Below are positions 1-8,852 of a stretch of DNA of 64,000 nucleotides, one piece after another. Every line of letters starts with the position of its first letter. The first letter of the stretch is position 1. This stretch comes from Kiritimatiellia bacterium (lineage in GTDB: Bacteria > Verrucomicrobiota > Kiritimatiellia > RFP12 > UBA1067). The position numbers and the translations under genes are program-made. The notes beneath the pieces are model-generated. The model was not told the origin of the DNA. It did not search any database and saw only the letters and a program-made list of their open reading frames with translations. Where the stretch lies: the NCBI GenBank assembly GCA_027858965.1, contig JAQIBS010000089.1, positions 1 to 64,000 of the forward strand. The letters run 5' to 3'.

Positions 1-105
1 ATAAATAATTATCCGCGCCGGATCTTGGACTACACATCCGCGAAGGATGTATTCGAGGGAGAGTTGAGCGGCTGTCAAGCATAATGAATTTTGTCGCATT
101 TAGAG

Positions 106-135
106 TTGCAATCCGGCGAGCTATTTCGCTAGAAT
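106..135 (+). promoter_or_regulatory. Putative sigma70-type promoter of the Lrp/aminotransferase pair
   Basis: TTGCAA (106-111) and TAGAAT (130-135) are separated by 18 bases and lie about 30 bases upstream of the regulator start at 165. A small hairpin, ACATCC/GGATGT (34-50), lies further upstream. This is a motif reading only; no transcript data are available. Confidence 0.45.
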
Positions 136-164
136 AGTAGCCACACAAAGAAAGGTACCGTTTT

Positions 165-644
165 ATGGACGCACTGCTTGAATTATTAAATAAAAATGCC
201 AGGGAATCAACCGATAATCTGGCCAAACAGCTGGGAACATCTGCGGAAGATGTTGAGAACCGCATTAACGACTTTCAAAACGAAGGTATTATTCGTGCTT
301 TCAAAGCTATTATTAACGAAGATAAGCTTAACACAAATGATGTACACGCTGTGATTGAACTTAGAATCCAACCCCAGCACGATGGTGGATTTGATGGAAT
401 CGCCAAGCGTATCAGCACTTTTGAAGAGGTTGAATCGCTCTTCCTTATGTCAGGCGGATATGATCTGCTTCTCTTTATCAAAGGCAAGACCCTGCAGGAA
501 GTAGCCGGGTTTGTCAGCGCACGCCTAGCCAACATTGAAGGTGTCCTTTCAACCGCAACCTATTTTATGCTTAAGACGTATAAGGACCAGGGAGTTCTTA
601 TGGAAAGTGATAACAATGACGAACGACTCCAAGTCTGCCCGTAA
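165..644 (+). CDS. Lrp/AsnC family transcriptional regulator
   Basis: A 159-residue protein of normal length for the Lrp/AsnC family. Residues about 5-55 form the N-terminal winged helix-turn-helix. Residues about 65-140 form the RAM/AsnC ligand-binding domain, including the SGGYDLLLFIKG strand. Such proteins sense amino acids and form dimers or octamers on DNA. The stop overlaps the start of the aminotransferase by 29 bases, so the two are almost certainly co-transcribed; the regulator may respond to that enzyme's substrate, which is inference. The spacer before the ATG holds a plausible promoter but only a weak ribosome site (AAAGG). Confidence 0.9.
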   Translation: MDALLELLNKNARESTDNLAKQLGTSAEDVENRINDFQNEGIIRAFKAIINEDKLNTNDVHAVIELRIQPQHDGGFDGIAKRISTFEEVESLFLMSGGYDLLLFIKGKTLQEVAGFVSARLANIEGVLSTATYFMLKTYKDQGVLMESDNNDERLQVCP

Positions 645-1788
645 TTTCATAGCTGAGCATGTAGATAATCTTCCTAAATCAGGCATCCGTGATTTCTTTG
701 ATATTGTGGCAGGCCGAAAAGATGTTATATCTCTGGGAATCGGCGAACCTGATTTCACTACCCCCTGGCACATCCGTGCCAAAACAGTGGAGTGCATTGA
801 AAAAGGGTTCACCCGCTACACATCAAACCTAGGCATGCCGGAGTTGCGCAAGGAAATCTCAACCTACATGAAGAAATCCTTCAATGGCGACTATAATTGG
901 GAGGACGAAATTCTAGTTACTGTGGGTGTGAGCGAAGCTCTGGACATTGCCCTGCGAGCAATCTTACGTCCCGGTGATGAAGTACTCTATCACGAGCCCG
1001 CTTTTGTGGCATACGGCCCTCTGATAAGTATGGCGCATGGCGTACCAGTTGCAATCGAAACATTTGAGAAAGATGAGTTTCGAGTCACCATTGAGGAACT
1101 TGAAAAGAAAGTTACAAAAAAAACACGAGCTCTGCTGCTTAACTTTCCAAACAATCCGACAGGAGCAACCCTGCGTCCGCAGGATGTTGAAGATCTGGCA
1201 GATTTTGCAATTCGCCATGATATCATCCTGATCGCAGATGAGGTATACATGGAACTGACCTATGATGGAGAACGGAAATCTTTTGCGTCCGTAGAACGCA
1301 TTAAAGATCGTCTGATTCTGCTTAATGGATTTTCGAAGGCATGGTCAATGACCGGCTTCCGATTGGGCTTTGTCTGCGCACCGGAAGCATTGACTGACGC
1401 CATGATGAAGATTCACCAGTTCTGTATGATGTGTGCATCCTCAATCAGCCAGGTAGCTGGACTGGAAGCTCTCAAAAATGGAGATGAAGAGGTCATTAAA
1501 ATGCGTGATTCATACAAACTCAGGCGCAACTTCATCGTGGCCTCCCTGAATGAACTAGGGCTGGACTGCTTTCTTCCGCGTGGGGCCTTCTATGTTTTTC
1601 CATCGATAAAATCAACTGGGCTCTCTTCACATGATTTTGCAATGAATCTACTGGAAAAACATAATGTTGCTTGCGTTCCTGGAACCGCATTTGGTGCATG
1701 CGGCGAGGGCTACCTGCGCTGTGCCTACGCCACAGGAATGGAACAGCTGAAAGAGGCAATTCTGCGGATAGAGAAGTTTATTAGCTAA
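616..1788 (+). CDS. Class I/II PLP-dependent aminotransferase
   Basis: The family start is the ATG at 616 (MTNDSKSARNF), preceded by GGAAAG; the frame is open upstream to 535 but that part does not look coding. The protein has 390 residues, usual for fold-type I aspartate/aromatic aminotransferases. The PLP lysine is K241 in the motif SKAWSMTGFRLGF. Other family blocks are NFPNNPTGA and the ADEVYMEL segment, with the conserved Asp and Tyr. It transfers amino groups between an amino acid and a 2-oxo acid in the cytosol; the substrate cannot be fixed from sequence. It is translationally coupled to the preceding Lrp-type regulator. Confidence 0.9.
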   Translation: MTNDSKSARNFIAEHVDNLPKSGIRDFFDIVAGRKDVISLGIGEPDFTTPWHIRAKTVECIEKGFTRYTSNLGMPELRKEISTYMKKSFNGDYNWEDEILVTVGVSEALDIALRAILRPGDEVLYHEPAFVAYGPLISMAHGVPVAIETFEKDEFRVTIEELEKKVTKKTRALLLNFPNNPTGATLRPQDVEDLADFAIRHDIILIADEVYMELTYDGERKSFASVERIKDRLILLNGFSKAWSMTGFRLGFVCAPEALTDAMMKIHQFCMMCASSISQVAGLEALKNGDEEVIKMRDSYKLRRNFIVASLNELGLDCFLPRGAFYVFPSIKSTGLSSHDFAMNLLEKHNVACVPGTAFGACGEGYLRCAYATGMEQLKEAILRIEKFIS

Positions 1789-2044
1789 TTAGTGCGTTAG
1801 TTGCTATAAACTCAATTTCTTTGTTTTTATGCATGTTTTTTAACTACGAAAATCACTAAAAATAATATTTCGTGACTTTTGTGTTTTTCGTAGTTCATTA
1901 ACTGGGTTGCAGACAGAGCCCGCGTTAGTGCATTAGTTCGTTAGTGCTTCGCAGAACAAGCACAACATAGAGTCCCAAGATTCAACTACATTTGGCTCAT
2001 TTGGCTCATTTGGCTCAATTTCATCCAAAACTGAGGAATTTATT
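1789..2044. repeat. Spacer with a hairpin and 9-bp tandem repeats
   Basis: An inverted repeat AACTACGAAAA (1842-1852) / TTTTCGTAGTT (1885-1895) follows the aminotransferase and may terminate it. It is preceded by a dispersed word TTGCTAT..TCAA..CTTTGTTTT (from 1801) that recurs near 11410, 55290 and 63600. From 1989 to 2017 there are three copies of TTTGGCTCA, the reverse complement of the ATGAGCCNN arrays at 18621 and 57325. Confidence 0.6.
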
Positions 2045-3616
2045 ATGAAACTAGCAAAAACTGCATTTTTAATAACGTTTATCTCAATCCTGACATGCTG
2101 TGCCGCTGCACAATCCAAACCTAATATTTTACTGATCATGGCTGATGACCTGGGCTACTCTGACCTGGGCTGCTATGGCGGTGAAATCCAAACTCCCAAC
2201 CTCGATCGGCTGGCATCCAATGGACTGCGCTATACTCAAAGTTATAATACATCCCGCTGCTGGCCAACACGCTCAGCTCTGATGACCGGATACTATCCGC
2301 AGCAGATCAATATTGATCCGAGACGCAAACCCGGAATTCCCGATTGGGCGCTCTGTCTGCCTCAACGGTTAAAACCAGCCGGATACCGCAGTTATCTATC
2401 AGGCAAGTGGCATGTAATAGGAGTCAAACCCAAGGCAGGCGGCGGTTTTGATGAAACCTACGTAATGCACGACCATGACCGTAACTTTTATCCGCAACGC
2501 TTTGAGGTAAACGACGAACATCAGCATCCTGTCAAAAAAGGAACCGGATACTACTCAACGACCGCCTATGCCGATCACGCCATCCAATGTCTGAAAGATC
2601 ACGCAAAGAACCACAACAACCAACCATTTTTCTCCTACCTGGCCTTTACTGTTCCCCACTTCCCCCTGCATGCCCCTGCCGAGGATATAAAGCGCTATCA
2701 GAAACGTTACTCAGCAGGATGGGGTAAACTCAGAGAGGAGCGCATTGAAAAAATGCATCAACTCAAGTTGCTCTCCTGCGGACTTTCAAAGGTGGAACCA
2801 AAGGTGGGGCCTCCCTATAAATTTCCAGGCACCTTCGAAATACTGGGACCAAACGAGGTCAACCGTCCGCTGCCCTGGGATACACTGACCGAGGGACAAA
2901 AGAAATTCCAGGCCGACAAGATGGCAGTGCATGCCGCAATGGTAGACCGTATGGATCAGGAGATTGGTCGCGTCTTAGAACAGGTCCGCTCCATGAAGGC
3001 ACTCGATAACACACTGATCATATTTCTCTCCGACAATGGATGCAGTGCCGAGATCATGGTACGTGGCGATGGGCACAATCCCGATGCCGCACCCGGCTCA
3101 GCAGAGTCCTACCTGTGCGTAGGCCCCGGCTGGTCGAACGCCTGCAATACCCCCTTCAGAAAACACAAAACCTGGGTTCACGAGGGAGGTTGCTGCACCC
3201 CCTTTATTGTTCACTGGCCAAGCCAAATCAAGGCGTCAAATGAATTACGTAACGACATCTGCCATGTAGTTGATATTGTCCCTACCCTTCTTGATATAGC
3301 CGGAGTCAAAACCGAATCCAAAAATAATATTCCAGCCCTGCCCGGAAAAAGCATAGTACCGACCTTTAATAATCCGGGTGCACTGAAAGACCGCGGCCCG
3401 ATCTTCTTCTCACACGAAGGTAACCGCGCCCTGCGCATCGGTGACTACAAACTGGTCTCTGCCAAAACCCATGGTAATGATCAGTGGGAGCTATACAACC
3501 TGGCTAAAGATCGCAGTGAGTGCAACAACCTTGCCGCAACACAACCGGAACGGGTGAAAGAGATGGCTGAGCATTGGCAGAAGCTGACTGACCTGTATGA
3601 TAGCCAGGGACAGTGA
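2045..3616 (+). CDS. Secreted type I sulfatase (arylsulfatase family)
   Basis: A 523-residue protein with a signal peptide (hydrophobic residues 6-21, probable signal peptidase I cleavage after CCAAA). N-terminal metal ligands lie in MADDLGYSD (D34, D35). The sulfatase signature CWPTR starts at C72, the cysteine expected to become formylglycine. A later FLSDNG segment supplies the second metal-binding Asp/Asn. It should hydrolyse sulfate esters, probably on an algal or host polysaccharide, in the periplasm or outside. No formylglycine-generating enzyme is seen in this window. Start supported by GAGGAA eight bases upstream. Confidence 0.93.
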   Translation: MKLAKTAFLITFISILTCCAAAQSKPNILLIMADDLGYSDLGCYGGEIQTPNLDRLASNGLRYTQSYNTSRCWPTRSALMTGYYPQQINIDPRRKPGIPDWALCLPQRLKPAGYRSYLSGKWHVIGVKPKAGGGFDETYVMHDHDRNFYPQRFEVNDEHQHPVKKGTGYYSTTAYADHAIQCLKDHAKNHNNQPFFSYLAFTVPHFPLHAPAEDIKRYQKRYSAGWGKLREERIEKMHQLKLLSCGLSKVEPKVGPPYKFPGTFEILGPNEVNRPLPWDTLTEGQKKFQADKMAVHAAMVDRMDQEIGRVLEQVRSMKALDNTLIIFLSDNGCSAEIMVRGDGHNPDAAPGSAESYLCVGPGWSNACNTPFRKHKTWVHEGGCCTPFIVHWPSQIKASNELRNDICHVVDIVPTLLDIAGVKTESKNNIPALPGKSIVPTFNNPGALKDRGPIFFSHEGNRALRIGDYKLVSAKTHGNDQWELYNLAKDRSECNNLAATQPERVKEMAEHWQKLTDLYDSQGQ

Positions 3617-4204
3617 GAAGAGTGAGGATAGAGGTGTGAGGTGTGAACTTATGTTAAAGTGTGAAGCGTTAAAAATCGAACGTCCAACATTCAACGTTCA
3701 ACATCCAACATCGAACGAGGTGCGAGGACAAGTCGTAGTTTTCTTAGGTAAAAGATTTTTGAGGTGAAAAATTGGTGCGCTTCGTAGTTTTGAGGTAGAA
3801 AAATGGTGGGTAGAAAAATGGGTGCGCTTCCGCCTACGCCAAGGCTTCGACGGACAAGTCGTAGTATTATGAGGTGAAAGATCGTGTTTTTACTTAATAA
3901 AGCCGCCGCAGGTGGCGAAAGATTGCTAGCCACGGGTGGAACCCGTGGTAATGGATGTGCAAAAGAATAATTAGCGCCCGCAGGGTGCGAAAGAAACATT
4001 GTATCGCCCACCTGGCGGGGGCTTAATATTTGTTTATTTACTTAAATCCACGGGTTTTACACGTGGCTACATTGTAACACCCGCTGCGCGGGTTGAAGAT
4101 GTATAGCCCTTAGGTTGACGCGTATATTAACTGACACCTGACGCCTGACGCCTACCGCCTGACACCTGACGCCTGATGCCTGGCACCTGACGCCTGATTT
4201 CATC
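3617..4204. repeat. Gene-free spacer with REP-like hairpins and a 7-bp tandem array
   Basis: No gene is seen here. From 3722 to 3870 there are copies of the words GACAAGTCGTAG and GGTAGAAAAATGG. From 3900 to 4105 there are REP-like palindromes: CCACGGGT-gga-ACCCGTGG (3930-3948) and ACCCGC-tgc-GCGGGT (4079-4093). From 4131 to 4198 a degenerate 7-bp tandem array (CTGACRC, about ten units) runs up to the stop of the next gene. The same unit starts again at 63987 and leaves the window. Confidence 0.7.
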
Positions 4205-7200
4205 CTACTGGATGCATGTAACAATGTTGAGTCGGGCATTGCAGGGGCCATCACTTTTAAAGATTATTTGGTTAGTTCCGGCATGCAGTATAGGGACTTT
4301 GCTTTTCAGAGTTCCCTTTGAGAGAGTTACCCTGGCATTGTTGATTACATGCCAATTTTGCTGGTCACGGCAGATCAAACGTTCCCCCTTCTTTATGGTG
4401 ACATCGAATGTCACAAGGGCTCCATTAATGGATAGAACCGGATTCATAACAGGTCCGTGCAGCTCTATCTCTGCAACGGCTTTATGGCCAGGACGTAGAG
4501 AGATATCCCAATGACTCTCTTCAGTCCCGCTATGTTTCAGCATACGCGGCATTTCATAGAGACGCTGAAGATATTTTTCTTTAATCTCGGAAGGTCGGTT
4601 CATGCCACCAAAGGCAGTGCCATAGACAATGGATGTCACCTCTGCCCGGGGAACTCTCTTAACAGAGGCATCCTGCAACAACTCAACACGATTATTTCCT
4701 GCTTTAAAACGTAGTTTTTTTGCAAGCTTAACACACTCAAGCGGATTACCGCCCTTGTCAAAACGGGTGCACATTCCTGTAGAATCAACCTCTGCAAAAT
4801 CTCCTGAGTTCAGGGTCAAGGGAAGAGTCAGCGACTCACCATTAACCTTAACAACGGGATTAACAATCTGCTCATCCACAACAGGAAGCGCCTTAACCGG
4901 AGATATAAACACATTCACATCTTTACCCGCCGGGATATTATTAAGATAGATATTCATACGCGAGAGATACTTTGTATTGAGTGCATTGCGGTAAAGGGCA
5001 TGCAAATAACTATAAGGCCAGACATAATCGACATATAGCCGCGTATCACGCTCACGATAATGCATTTCAAAATATCGCCATCCTTTGAAATCCAATGTAA
5101 CATAGTGTTCTGAATATGCCTGCATATGCTCACGTGGTGATTCCAGTTGAACATTCAGCAGTGCCCCACTGCCATCACCTTTGACCCAGACCCCGACAGC
5201 ACCGGAGGGAGAGATGTCCAGATATTCAGGGGCAAAACTTCGGGAAGCCCGCACCCATGCACCCACAGCTGAGCTGCCATTATTTACAGCGTGCAGCTTC
5301 AAAGACCCTTTAAAACGTTCTCCATCCGCAACAGCTGCTATGAGTTGCAATGATAAAGAGGCGGTTTTCGTTTCCAACTCTCCATAATCATCTGAGCTGA
5401 GCAACTGCACAGCAGAGCGATCTTCATAAGGAAGTGCTCTCTGTAGTGCTGCAATCCGCATTGTAAACGGCTGATCTTTAAATGAATTAACAACCTGCCA
5501 TGATCTGCTCTCACTGCAACTTGTTCGGTGCATCTGATATTGCACCGGTCTAAACTGCCAGCCACCGCTCTTATTCTGGCGCAATTCAAACTCTTCCCCC
5601 GGAGCAGCAATCCTTGCAATTGTTGCCTCATCAAAATACCCTGCCCGACGCACTCTTTCATACCAGCCTAAAACTGTCATCTGTTCCTCAATATAGTATG
5701 GCAAGGGTGCATGAGAGACATTTACGCCCTGAATAGATGAAGCGGTATCCATGGCCAGATTCTTGCATGCAAAATACTCCATCTCCTCTAAGTAGTGTCC
5801 ACGTGCAGTGGCATTGGCTCTGCGCGGAGCCCACCAGCCCAACTGTGTTGCCATTAAATCGCTACTCCGATATTGACTGGCAATGGCGATGTGTTTATCA
5901 TGAAAGCTTTTCATCCCCCAGACCGGATGATCCCAGGCCCCCAGCCGTGAATGGAACCACCAGTTATGCGCCCCGTGACAGCTGGCTTCCAATAATGCAT
6001 TCTTACTCAGCTTTTTCATAATTGAGTGACGCATACTATCAATGCCGTAACGTGAACGCATTCCCTCGGAGCCATCGAAATATAAGTTATCGATCTTACA
6101 ACTGTTAAAGATATGCGCCAGCCGTTCAGACAACAACTCCGCCAATGCAGAGGCCGGTTTCGGATAAAAGGCATAGTAGCGCTGCTGCAGATAATCAACG
6201 GTCTGTCCAATCGCATGATTGGCAGGTGTTGTACCGAAAGCACCTCGCTTACATCCCGTAAAACTATATGGTTTTTCGCGGTTGATGCCGGTGTATTGAA
6301 TAATCTCATCGCCTATGCGCAAGGCATTCCCATTACCACTATAAGTAAAAACAATATCATGACCGCCCGCAGGAAGTTCCGCCACAGTAACAACATCATC
6401 ATCCAGCACCAGATCCTTTGTCAGAGAATAGCTGTTTGCAGCCAACAGATCGGGATGAGGTTTGGGTGTAACCCAGGAATCCTGCGGATGAATACAGGCG
6501 GTCAAAGTGTGCATACCAGCGGTTAATCCAGCAGCATGAATTTTACGTACAGCCTCTTTTAAATCGGATTCGCCCTTGGGATAAAGAGATTTATTTATAG
6601 GATAATGCCCTAATCTCTGCCACCAGCCATGCAGATGAATGGTTTCGTACCCGCAGCGACGTGCAAGCTCAATCCAGTCGTCAACTGAGGCTAGAGAGAG
6701 ATTAGCAAAGAGGTAAGATCCCTTGTTAGCCTCAGATTCCAGCGACCACGCACCGCCATTTACTGAGTAAGGCACACCTGCATGCAGAGTCATGCTCTTA
6801 AGTATCCCGGGCAGGTCTTCGCGGGGACCAGCCGCCAGACCTCCACGCCACCCAGCCAGACCAAGCTCCTTTGTACTCTGAAGCCTTAACTTACTAGCTC
6901 CGACATGCATTTCAACAGGCAGATCATAACCACGCAGACAAACTCCCACATCATCATCCGATAACATATTGGCCATAGAACCCCGGTATTTATTAACCGC
7001 TGAGTTAATCTCAAAGAAAGTTAAGCCAGCGACACCCGCGACTGTACACTCGGGGACCTCAATATCAAAAAAATCATCCAGACTGATAATTTTCAAGTCA
7101 ACATGTCCTTTAATCCCAGCAAAGGTGAAACGCACCCGGTTCTTATCAATGGCAACAGCATGATCACACTTTATCACTGTGTTGTTAGTCATGGTGGCAG

Positions 7201-8059
7201 ATATGAGCACAGATGATGCGGAGATAAGTGACTGACCTGAGTTCTTGCAATGCAATTGCGAGAGACGACCACGTTTATCGATGCTCATGGAAACATGTCG
7301 ATTAGAAAAATCAGCCACAGAGGGAAATGGTTTAGAGGGATGTACTGTATACATACTTGAAGAACGTTTTGAATCTGTGGCCAAAGCATCAATCTCTGCC
7401 GCTGATAAAACCCGGTTGTATAAGCGCAGATCATCCATAAGACCCCTGTGACAGACCTGATTACCCCAACCACCCAGACGTATGGCATCACACTGCACAG
7501 GATAGTCCCACTTAGCTGAAGCGACTTTTTTCCCGTTAACATAAGTCGTAATCAAAGGGCGTTCAAAGGTGACCGAAAGATGAGTCCACTTATCTTTGGG
7601 AAGCGTGTTCAGTAAAGGAACGCCGACCTCCTGCCAGCCGGCACCTTTTGTGTCCGGTTTTCCCATCCGGAAACTGCATGCATCCTGATTAACAAAGATC
7701 ATCAATCCGCCCGGTGACCAGGTCCGGCTTGTCAGTATATTCGGATATTTACGATCTGAGCCCCCCTGCCACATGACCCATATCGACAGGGTAAATGCAT
7801 TTGCCCCTTGAAGGGCAGGCAAAGCATCAACTTCAACTAAGGCATTGGTGCCACAAAAATAGAGCGCCTCTCCAAAATCACCTTCAGCCCACATGACATT
7901 ATTGAGCTCCGCCGTAACATGTGGGTTAACACGACAATCCTCAACCATATCTAACTGTTCGTCAAATGGAAGCCAAAGTAGTTCAGGAGAGACCGCGTAG
8001 GCAGACACCCCGATGGAAATAAAAAAAACAGCGACAAATAAATTAGACAGACCCCTCAT
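4205..8059 (-). CDS. Secreted LamG-domain protein with a glycosidase-like TIM barrel
   Basis: Start at 8059 (MRGLSNLFVAV), chosen because GGGGGA lies just upstream; 1284 residues. A signal peptide (1-22) is followed by a LamG/concanavalin-like jelly roll at about 30-225 (FTLSIWVMW, LGGWGNQVCHRGLMDDLRLYNRVL). The middle, about 460-780, looks like a TIM barrel: ETIHLHGWWQRLGHYP, AGLTAGMHTLTAC and NLYFDGSEGMRS, whose Asp near residue 660 is a candidate catalytic residue. The C-terminal 450 residues look like beta-sandwich domains. It is probably a polysaccharide-degrading enzyme; I cannot assign it to a numbered glycoside hydrolase family. The next gene upstream on the same strand is tsaE, unrelated. 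Confidence 0.75.
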   Translation of the reverse strand: MRGLSNLFVAVFFISIGVSAYAVSPELLWLPFDEQLDMVEDCRVNPHVTAELNNVMWAEGDFGEALYFCGTNALVEVDALPALQGANAFTLSIWVMWQGGSDRKYPNILTSRTWSPGGLMIFVNQDACSFRMGKPDTKGAGWQEVGVPLLNTLPKDKWTHLSVTFERPLITTYVNGKKVASAKWDYPVQCDAIRLGGWGNQVCHRGLMDDLRLYNRVLSAAEIDALATDSKRSSSMYTVHPSKPFPSVADFSNRHVSMSIDKRGRLSQLHCKNSGQSLISASSVLISATMTNNTVIKCDHAVAIDKNRVRFTFAGIKGHVDLKIISLDDFFDIEVPECTVAGVAGLTFFEINSAVNKYRGSMANMLSDDDVGVCLRGYDLPVEMHVGASKLRLQSTKELGLAGWRGGLAAGPREDLPGILKSMTLHAGVPYSVNGGAWSLESEANKGSYLFANLSLASVDDWIELARRCGYETIHLHGWWQRLGHYPINKSLYPKGESDLKEAVRKIHAAGLTAGMHTLTACIHPQDSWVTPKPHPDLLAANSYSLTKDLVLDDDVVTVAELPAGGHDIVFTYSGNGNALRIGDEIIQYTGINREKPYSFTGCKRGAFGTTPANHAIGQTVDYLQQRYYAFYPKPASALAELLSERLAHIFNSCKIDNLYFDGSEGMRSRYGIDSMRHSIMKKLSKNALLEASCHGAHNWWFHSRLGAWDHPVWGMKSFHDKHIAIASQYRSSDLMATQLGWWAPRRANATARGHYLEEMEYFACKNLAMDTASSIQGVNVSHAPLPYYIEEQMTVLGWYERVRRAGYFDEATIARIAAPGEEFELRQNKSGGWQFRPVQYQMHRTSCSESRSWQVVNSFKDQPFTMRIAALQRALPYEDRSAVQLLSSDDYGELETKTASLSLQLIAAVADGERFKGSLKLHAVNNGSSAVGAWVRASRSFAPEYLDISPSGAVGVWVKGDGSGALLNVQLESPREHMQAYSEHYVTLDFKGWRYFEMHYRERDTRLYVDYVWPYSYLHALYRNALNTKYLSRMNIYLNNIPAGKDVNVFISPVKALPVVDEQIVNPVVKVNGESLTLPLTLNSGDFAEVDSTGMCTRFDKGGNPLECVKLAKKLRFKAGNNRVELLQDASVKRVPRAEVTSIVYGTAFGGMNRPSEIKEKYLQRLYEMPRMLKHSGTEESHWDISLRPGHKAVAEIELHGPVMNPVLSINGALVTFDVTIKKGERLICRDQQNWHVINNARVTLSKGTLKSKVPILHAGTNQIIFKSDGPCNARLNIVTCIQ

Positions 8060-8086
8060 ATTATCCCCCTGATAAACTGTGATCAA

Positions 8087-8260
8087 AACATTAACCTAAA
8101 AACGGCAGGTAAAATCGTTCAAGACGTTGAAATCGGTGCCAAGAATGAGCATGTTAGATATTGTTTAGTCAACTGCGAAGCAGTTGAACTTTCTGATATA
8201 GGCATAAATATTAACAGGGAATATGCAGGAGATGCAATAGCAATGTTTGGACGCAATTAA
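8087..8260 (+). pseudogene. Possible 3' remnant of a beta-helix-like protein
   Basis: An uninterrupted plus-strand frame between the divergent neighbours reads TAGKIVQDVEIGAKNEH, then RYCLVNCEAVELSDIGIN, and stops at 8258-8260. It has no start codon or ribosome site and runs upstream into the antisense of the LamG gene. The alternating pattern resembles the end of a right-handed beta-helix enzyme, but part of it is a palindrome (CAACTGC-gaa-GCAGTTG, from about 8169), so it may be chance. Confidence 0.25.
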
Positions 8261-8271
8261 GCATTATAAAG

Positions 8272-8327
8272 GTAGTCCAAGCATCCTGCTTGGCTTATTA
8301 TTGAGGCAAGCAGGATGCTTGCACTAC
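8272..8327. repeat. Long hairpin, 20 of 21 bp paired
   Basis: Arms 8272-8292 and 8307-8327 contain CAAGCATCCTGCTTG and its complement CAAGCAGGATGCTTG, flanked by GTAGT/ACTAC, around a 14-base loop. It lies just after the tsaE stop (8350 on the minus strand) and could end that transcript, but there is no clear T-tract. It may equally be a REP-type repeat. Confidence 0.6.
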
Positions 8328-8349
8328 TTTCCTGTGCCATAATTCATTT

Positions 8350-8775
8350 TCAGGGTTGCTCAACAATAATGCGACGGTCCTCCATCTCATCCCCCTGTTC
8401 GAGATAGATGTGTATGGCATCGGCTGGAATAAGGTCCTCAGCACGCTCCGGCCACTCAACTGCGACAACCGCGCCATTTTCAATATGCTCTGCGTAACCG
8501 ATGGCAAGCAGATCATCAGGAGATGTCAGGCGGTAAAGATCCATATGAACCAGCTTGAACTGCGCGGCATTATATTCATTAGAGAGGGTAAAAGTCGGGC
8601 TGGTCACCGGACGCTCCAAATGCAATGCAATAGCAATGCCCTGCATAAAAGTTGTCTTTCCGGCACCCAGATCGCCATGCAGCGCCATCACCGTGCCGGG
8701 CTTGAGCAGTTTGACCACCTCAGCTGCGACAGCCCAGCTCTCTTCAACCGATTTTACATTATATATGTTTTGCAT
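8350..8775 (-). CDS. tsaE: tRNA threonylcarbamoyladenosine biosynthesis ATPase TsaE
   Basis: A 141-residue P-loop ATPase of typical TsaE length. Walker A is GDLGAGKTT (G34-T42), followed by the family blocks RPVTSPTFTLSNEY and LVHMDLYRL. The C-terminal VAVEWPERAEDLIP segment is also characteristic. TsaE works with TsaB and TsaD in making t6A at position 37 of ANN-decoding tRNAs; the partners are not in this window. Upstream lies a DUF4143-type ATPase gene in the same direction. No good ribosome site is visible before the ATG. Confidence 0.95.
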   Translation of the reverse strand: MQNIYNVKSVEESWAVAAEVVKLLKPGTVMALHGDLGAGKTTFMQGIAIALHLERPVTSPTFTLSNEYNAAQFKLVHMDLYRLTSPDDLLAIGYAEHIENGAVVAVEWPERAEDLIPADAIHIYLEQGDEMEDRRIIVEQP

Positions 8776-8852
8776 AGATATTTTACTTTACCATACCTGT
8801 GCTAAGTGTTTCCATAAAATCATTAGAATAATTCATGCTCGTAAAAGCGATT

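Noticed and set aside
3691-4011. 106-codon minus-strand frame in the spacer after the sulfatase gene
   Set aside because: Consists of repeat words and palindromes; no ribosome site or family resemblance.
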